In this document: piece after piece, positions 60,166 to 64,000 of the stretch
Numbering within the stretch: the stretch's first letter is position 1
Layout of the letters: every line of letters starts with the position of its first letter
NCBI RefSeq assembly: GCF_030268965.1
Contig: NZ_BSSE01000011.1
Coordinates: 124,001 to 188,000, forward strand
Length of the DNA stretch: 64,000 nt
Direction: 5' to 3'
Source of the DNA: Microtetraspora sp. NBRC 16547
Lineage (GTDB): Bacteria; Actinomycetota; Actinomycetes; Streptosporangiales; Streptosporangiaceae
Program-made: the position numbers and the translations under genes
Notes under the pieces: model-generated
The model's database searches: none
Told to the model about the DNA's origin: nothing
The model's input: the letters and a program-made list of their open reading frames with translations, nothing else

Positions 60166-61857
60166 GTGTCCCATATCGACCTGATCCCCGACGGCACCAT
60201 GGCCCGCCCGTACCGTCCCCCGCTGGGACAGGTGCTCGAGACGCTCGGCTCGGACGTGCTCTCCGCCGCACACGTCCCCGACGCCGGCCTGCCGATCGGC
60301 GAGCCCGTCGTGCACGACCCGGACGATCAGCTCGAGGACCGCCCCGCGTGCGTGCTGCTCGCGGTCGGCGCTCGGCCGTCCGCCCCCGAGGCCCACGAGC
60401 TCGTACGGCAGGCGGGGGCCCGCAACTACCACGCCGTCGTCATCAAGGACCGGGGTGCGGACCTCGGAGAGCTCATCGACGCCGCCCGCGAGGCCCGCGT
60501 CGCCCTCCTGGTGGCGTCGGCGGGCATCCCCTGGCGGCAGCTCGACGCCCTGCTGACCGCCGCGATCTCCGGCCCGGGCGCGGTCACCACGACGTACTCC
60601 TCCGTCGGCATGGGCGACCTGTTCGCGCTGGCCAACGCGATCGCCACCACGATCGGCGGAGCCACCTGCGTCGAGGACGCCCAGGGCAACGTGCTCGCGT
60701 ACTCGAACGTGCCGAGCCAGGAGATCGACGAGATACGCAAGCAGGGCATCCTCGGGCGCAAGACGCCGCTGCGGCCGACCAACCGCCTGGAATACAGCCG
60801 GGTCTTCCGCGCCGACGGGCCGGTGCGCTTCGCGAGCCTCGGGCCGGGGCACATGCGCCGGCTCGCCACGGCCGTGCGCGCGGGGGCCCAGCTCCTCGGC
60901 TTCATCTGGGTGCTCGACGGCTCGCCGTCCGTCATCCCTGGGGCCATGCGACTGTTGGAGGACGCGGGCCGGATAGCGGCGCCGCACATGCTGCGCTCGC
61001 GCAACCCCAGCGACCCCCAGCGCTGGCAGCGCGCCGAGACGTTCCGCGCCCTGCTCGACGACGAGGTCTCCGAGTCCGCCGCGGCCGCGCGGCTCGGCCT
61101 CCCCCCGGACTCGTCCGTGGCGATCATGGCGTTCGCCCCCGCGCGTCCGCTCCCTCAATCCGCGGGCGCGGGGGCCGCCGTCACGACCGTCGTCGACCTG
61201 GTCAGCCTGGCCTGCGAGGCGTGGCATCACGAGGCCGTCTGCACCGCGAGCTGGAGCGCCGTCTACGCCATGGTGCCCGTGCCGGAGGGCACGACACCGG
61301 CCCGGCTGGTCCGGTTCGCTGCCGACACGGCGGGGTCGGTGCGCAAGTCCGTGGGGATCAGCCTGCACGTCGGCGTGGGTCCGGTCGCGGCCCGGCTGGA
61401 GGAGGTGCCGTCGTCCCGCCGCCTCGCCGACCGTGTCGTACGCGTGCTCGCGGAGACCGCTGGAGATGCCGTGCACGTCGCCACGGACGAACAGGTGCGC
61501 AGCCGGATCGCCCTGCTCGAACTCGTCGACAGGGGCGACACCGCGGCTGACCGGCTGCTCGAACCCGTCCGGCGGATGCTGGAGTACGACGCCGCGCACT
61601 CGGCCATGCACGCCGCGACCCTGCTGGCCTACCTGGACGCGTTCGGCGAGGCGGCGAGGGCCGCGGCCGAGCTGTCCGTCCACGAGAACACGCTGCGCTA
61701 CCGCGTCCGCCGCCTGCAGGAGCTGTTCGGGGTGGATCTCGCCGATCCCACCGAGCGGCTCGTCATCTGGCTCCAGCTCCGCCTGCTCCACATGCGCGGC
61801 GAGTTCTCGTCGGTGAGGACAAGACTCCCTGGGTGGAATGTCCGTTCTCAACGATGA
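60166..61857 (+). CDS. PucR/CdaR-family transcriptional regulator
   Basis: A 563-aa regulator. N-terminal PucR domain (VLETLGSDVLSAAHV, LLVASAGIPWRQLDAL), a central GGDEF-like/CdaR region and a C-terminal HTH (AAAELSVHENTLRYRVRRLQ, VDLADPTERLVIWLQLRLL). A GAGGAAGGGG box lies 6 bases before the GTG. Such proteins activate purine, amino-acid or peptide catabolism genes. It faces an M14 carboxypeptidase gene and runs into an amidohydrolase, both plausible targets. Confidence 0.92.
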   Translation: MSHIDLIPDGTMARPYRPPLGQVLETLGSDVLSAAHVPDAGLPIGEPVVHDPDDQLEDRPACVLLAVGARPSAPEAHELVRQAGARNYHAVVIKDRGADLGELIDAAREARVALLVASAGIPWRQLDALLTAAISGPGAVTTTYSSVGMGDLFALANAIATTIGGATCVEDAQGNVLAYSNVPSQEIDEIRKQGILGRKTPLRPTNRLEYSRVFRADGPVRFASLGPGHMRRLATAVRAGAQLLGFIWVLDGSPSVIPGAMRLLEDAGRIAAPHMLRSRNPSDPQRWQRAETFRALLDDEVSESAAAARLGLPPDSSVAIMAFAPARPLPQSAGAGAAVTTVVDLVSLACEAWHHEAVCTASWSAVYAMVPVPEGTTPARLVRFAADTAGSVRKSVGISLHVGVGPVAARLEEVPSSRRLADRVVRVLAETAGDAVHVATDEQVRSRIALLELVDRGDTAADRLLEPVRRMLEYDAAHSAMHAATLLAYLDAFGEAARAAAELSVHENTLRYRVRRLQELFGVDLADPTERLVIWLQLRLLHMRGEFSSVRTRLPGWNVRSQR

Positions 61858-63402
61858 GTGATCGCGGGGGTGCCGCCTACCGTCTCCCGCATGTCTTCAT
61901 CTCCCGCGGCCTCGACGCCCCCTGTTCCCCCGACCTCCCCGACTCCGTCCCGCCTGCTGCTGCGCAACGCGCGGGTCGGGCTCGGCGGCCCCGTCCGGCA
62001 CGTTCTGATCGAGGGCGGCCGGGTGGCCGCGGTGCGCGACGAGCCGCCCGGCGCCGAGTCCCGGCACACATCCGACATCGAGGACGTCGACCTCGAAGGG
62101 GCGACCGTCCTGCCCGGCCTGTGGGACGCGCACGTGCACTCCGTCCAGTGGGCCGAGGCCCGCCGCCGGATCGACCTCAGCGGAGCGCGCTCCGCCCGGG
62201 AGGCCGCCGAGCTGGTCCGGCCGCACCTGCGGTCCACCGAGCTGACCATGGGGTACGGCTTCCGTGACGCCCTCTGGCCCGACGAGCCGGACGGCTCGCT
62301 GCTGCCCGCGGACCTTCCCGCAGTGCTGATCAGCAACGACCTCCACACGGCCTGGCTCAGCGCCGCCGCGCTCGCCCTCGTCGGCAGGGGCGGCCATCCG
62401 ACCGGGGTGCTGCGCGAAAGGGAGTGCTACGATGCGATGGCCGCGCTGCCCCTGCCCCCGCGCGAGCTGCTGGACCGGTGGGTGGCGGAGGCGACGGTCG
62501 CCGCCGCAGAGCTCGGTGTGACCGGCATGCTGGACTTCGAGTTCGCCGACAACGTCACGGACTGGCTGCGGCGGGTCCGGGAGCAGGAGGTCGCGATTCG
62601 CGTCACCTGCTCGATCCCGAGAAACGCGCTCGACGACGCGATCGCCCGCGGGCTGCGCACCGGGGACCCGGTGGCCGGCTCCGGCGGGCTGATCGAGGTC
62701 GGCCCGGTCAAGATGTTCATCGACGGCTCGCTCAACACCCGCACCGCCTACTGCGACGACCCGTACCCGGGTTCCGGCGACTGCGGGCGGCTGGAGACGC
62801 CGCCGGACGAACTGGCCGCGACGATGGCGCAGGCCGCCCGCCACGGCCTGCACCCGGCCGTGCACGCCATCGGCGACCTCGCCTCCTCGATCGCGCTCGA
62901 CGCCTTCGACCTCGTCGGCTGCCCCGGGCGCATCGAGCACGCGCAGCTCGTCCGAGCGGCCGACTTCCACAGGTTCGCCCGGCCCGGACTGATCGCCGGG
63001 GTGCAGCCCGCCCACGCGCCCGACGACCGCGAGGTCGCCGACACCCACTGGTGCGGCCGCACCTCCCGGGCCTTCGCGTACGCCGACCTGCTCGCGGCCG
63101 GCGCGACCCTGGAGCTCGGCTCCGACGCCCCGGTCGCCTCGCTCGACCCCTGGGACGGCATCGCCTCGGCGGTGACCCGGACCGACGACGAGCGCCCGGC
63201 CTGGCATCCCGAGCAGGCCATCCCGCTCCACGCCGCGCTCGCCGCCGCGAGCAGGGGACGCTCATCCGTACGGGAGGGGGATCCGGCCGACCTGATGATC
63301 CTGGAGCGGGACCCGTCCCTCCTCGAAGCTGACGAGCTGCGCCGCCCGGGGGTGCTCGGCACGCTGGTGGACGGCCGGTGGACCCACCGGAAATCGTGGT
63401 GA
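61858..63402 (+). CDS. Amidohydrolase family 3 (YtcJ-like)
   Basis: A 514-aa metal-dependent hydrolase. The N-terminal beta-sandwich LLLRNARVGLGGPVRHVLIE leads to LPGLWDAHVHSVQW with the HxH metal motif. HPAVHAIGDLASS and AQLVRAADFHRF supply further His ligands; the last Asp is in LELGSDAPVASLDPWDGI. Substrate unknown (amide, ester or cyclic amide). The GTG at 61858 overlaps nothing (previous stop at 61855-61857); the ATG at 61891 is an alternative. Likely co-transcribed with the PucR gene. Confidence 0.9.
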   Translation: MIAGVPPTVSRMSSSPAASTPPVPPTSPTPSRLLLRNARVGLGGPVRHVLIEGGRVAAVRDEPPGAESRHTSDIEDVDLEGATVLPGLWDAHVHSVQWAEARRRIDLSGARSAREAAELVRPHLRSTELTMGYGFRDALWPDEPDGSLLPADLPAVLISNDLHTAWLSAAALALVGRGGHPTGVLRERECYDAMAALPLPPRELLDRWVAEATVAAAELGVTGMLDFEFADNVTDWLRRVREQEVAIRVTCSIPRNALDDAIARGLRTGDPVAGSGGLIEVGPVKMFIDGSLNTRTAYCDDPYPGSGDCGRLETPPDELAATMAQAARHGLHPAVHAIGDLASSIALDAFDLVGCPGRIEHAQLVRAADFHRFARPGLIAGVQPAHAPDDREVADTHWCGRTSRAFAYADLLAAGATLELGSDAPVASLDPWDGIASAVTRTDDERPAWHPEQAIPLHAALAAASRGRSSVREGDPADLMILERDPSLLEADELRRPGVLGTLVDGRWTHRKSW

Positions 63403-63585
63403 GACACCCGGTTCACCCGGGAGCCACCCCTGTTCCACGGCACAAAGAGGCCGTCAGCGCTTGAACCCTCTCGACAACGACCCACGCCGGTGAGCTATGT
63501 CACCCTCGATCACCAGGCGAGCGACCCTCGCGATTCGGCGGCTGCCTACCCCCCATCGCACGCGGAGCATCCACGGAGGTGCCAC

Positions 63586-64000
63586 ATGTCAGTCTCGATC
63601 GGAAGCCGGGCAGGACGCTGGGCGACGGCGGCCGTCGCCGCCTTGGTCCTCGCCCTGACGTCCTGTTCGGGCGGTTCCGGCAGTACAGGCGGTTCCCACG
63701 GCGTGAACGGCGCGACGCCGGGGGAGAAGGCCTACGCCGTCGGGGTGACCAGCTGCTGCTGCGGAAGTTCCCGGCGTACGCGGGCGCACCGGGGAACGCC
63801 GACCGCGTCGAGGTCAGGTCGTACCAGGACGAGGGCGCCGCCTACCGTGACCTGCAGGCGGGCGCCGTCGACGTGACGCTGGTGTCCGGCAACAACCTGA
63901 CGGACGCCGCGCAGAAGTTCCGGGACCGGGTCGTCCGGGTGCCCTTCCCGGCCGTGATCTACCTGGGCTTTCCCCTGTGGGACAAGCGTTTCGCCGACCT
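63586..64000 (+). pseudogene. Family-5 (dipeptide/oligopeptide) ABC binding lipoprotein with internal deletion
   Basis: The start is normal: ATG after CACGGAGGTG, a signal peptide (TAAVAALVLALTSC) with lipobox LTSC and SGG-rich linker to VNGATPGEKAYAVGV near 63750. The reading then resumes two bases off frame with DQLLLRKFPAYAGAPGNADR, VEVRSYQDEGAAYRDLQAGA and VDVTLVSGNNLTDAAQKF, ending FPAVIYLGFPLWDKRFADL at the window edge. The latter matches a region well into a family-5 binding protein, so some 200 residues and the frame are lost. Its true end lies outside the window. Confidence 0.65.

Overview
The window is a high-GC (mostly G/C at third codon positions) stretch of an actinomycete chromosome. 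GTG and TTG starts, overlapping ATGA/GTGA gene junctions, KstR-type TetR and PucR regulators, F420-type LLM oxidoreductase and several actinobacterial IS families support this. I cannot name the genus. The sequence splits into three zones.

Zone 1 (1-39.3 kb) is a catabolic region. It begins with the 3'-truncated part of a Tat-type binding lipoprotein (1-890, minus), an SDR, and a three-gene membrane NAD(P) transhydrogenase operon (2.8-5.7 kb). Next come an SsuABC-like importer with an LLM monooxygenase and an OFA-family MFS carrier (6.2-11.5 kb). A TetR repressor with a tandem palindromic operator (12.38-12.41 kb) faces a beta-oxidation-type operon (12.4-20.6 kb) of acyl-CoA dehydrogenase, thiolase, four SDR/HAD-type genes, an APH-like kinase and an ACAD11-type dehydrogenase. 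The HAD, kinase and ACAD11-type genes together are a split version of animal ACAD10, which suggests 4-hydroxyacyl-CoA breakdown. After an IS-derived patch (20.6-21.65 kb) there is a divergent pair of operons. One is a permease plus SDR on the minus strand. The other is an ABC ATPase, hydrolase, HAPMO-like Baeyer-Villiger monooxygenase, hydrolase, SDR and LysR on the plus strand (21.7-30.2 kb). A second, paralogous LysR (30.8 kb) precedes an operon with an ADP-forming acyl-CoA synthetase, a split biotin-dependent carboxylase (CT, BC and a free 73-aa carrier), a quinone oxidoreductase and a broken acyl-CoA dehydrogenase (32.3-39.3 kb). A plausible overall role is uptake and breakdown of a ketone/cyclic ketone through ester or lactone, hydroxy acid and CoA thioester to central metabolism, but the substrate is unknown.

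Zone 2 (39.3-55.9 kb) is a mobile-element graveyard. It holds an integrase C-terminal stump fused to the broken acyl-CoA dehydrogenase, a P-loop kinase, and a tRNA-Pro 3'-end fragment with its terminator, which looks like an attachment site. Beside it are a full tyrosine integrase, a SAF-domain membrane protein and a small secreted protein. Transposons include a frameshifted IS256 element truncated by an ISAzo13-like element, an IS1380 element, an IS30 stump and a frameshifted rve-type element. Between them sit small host-like genes: an acidic repeat protein, an EF-hand protein, a frameshifted STAS protein and a one-TM peptide.

Zone 3 (55.9-64 kb) is ordinary chromosome: a DUF2218 protein, two M14-type zinc carboxypeptidases, a PaiB-like FMN protein, a PucR regulator, an amidohydrolase and a dipeptide-binding lipoprotein with an internal deletion that runs off the end.

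A recurring feature is genes that kept both ends, or neat segments, but lost the middle (quinone oxidoreductase 16.4 kb, MaoC 18.1 kb, SDR 23.3 kb, acyl-CoA dehydrogenase 38.8 kb, binding protein 63.6 kb). All functional assignments are from reading motifs; no database search was run.
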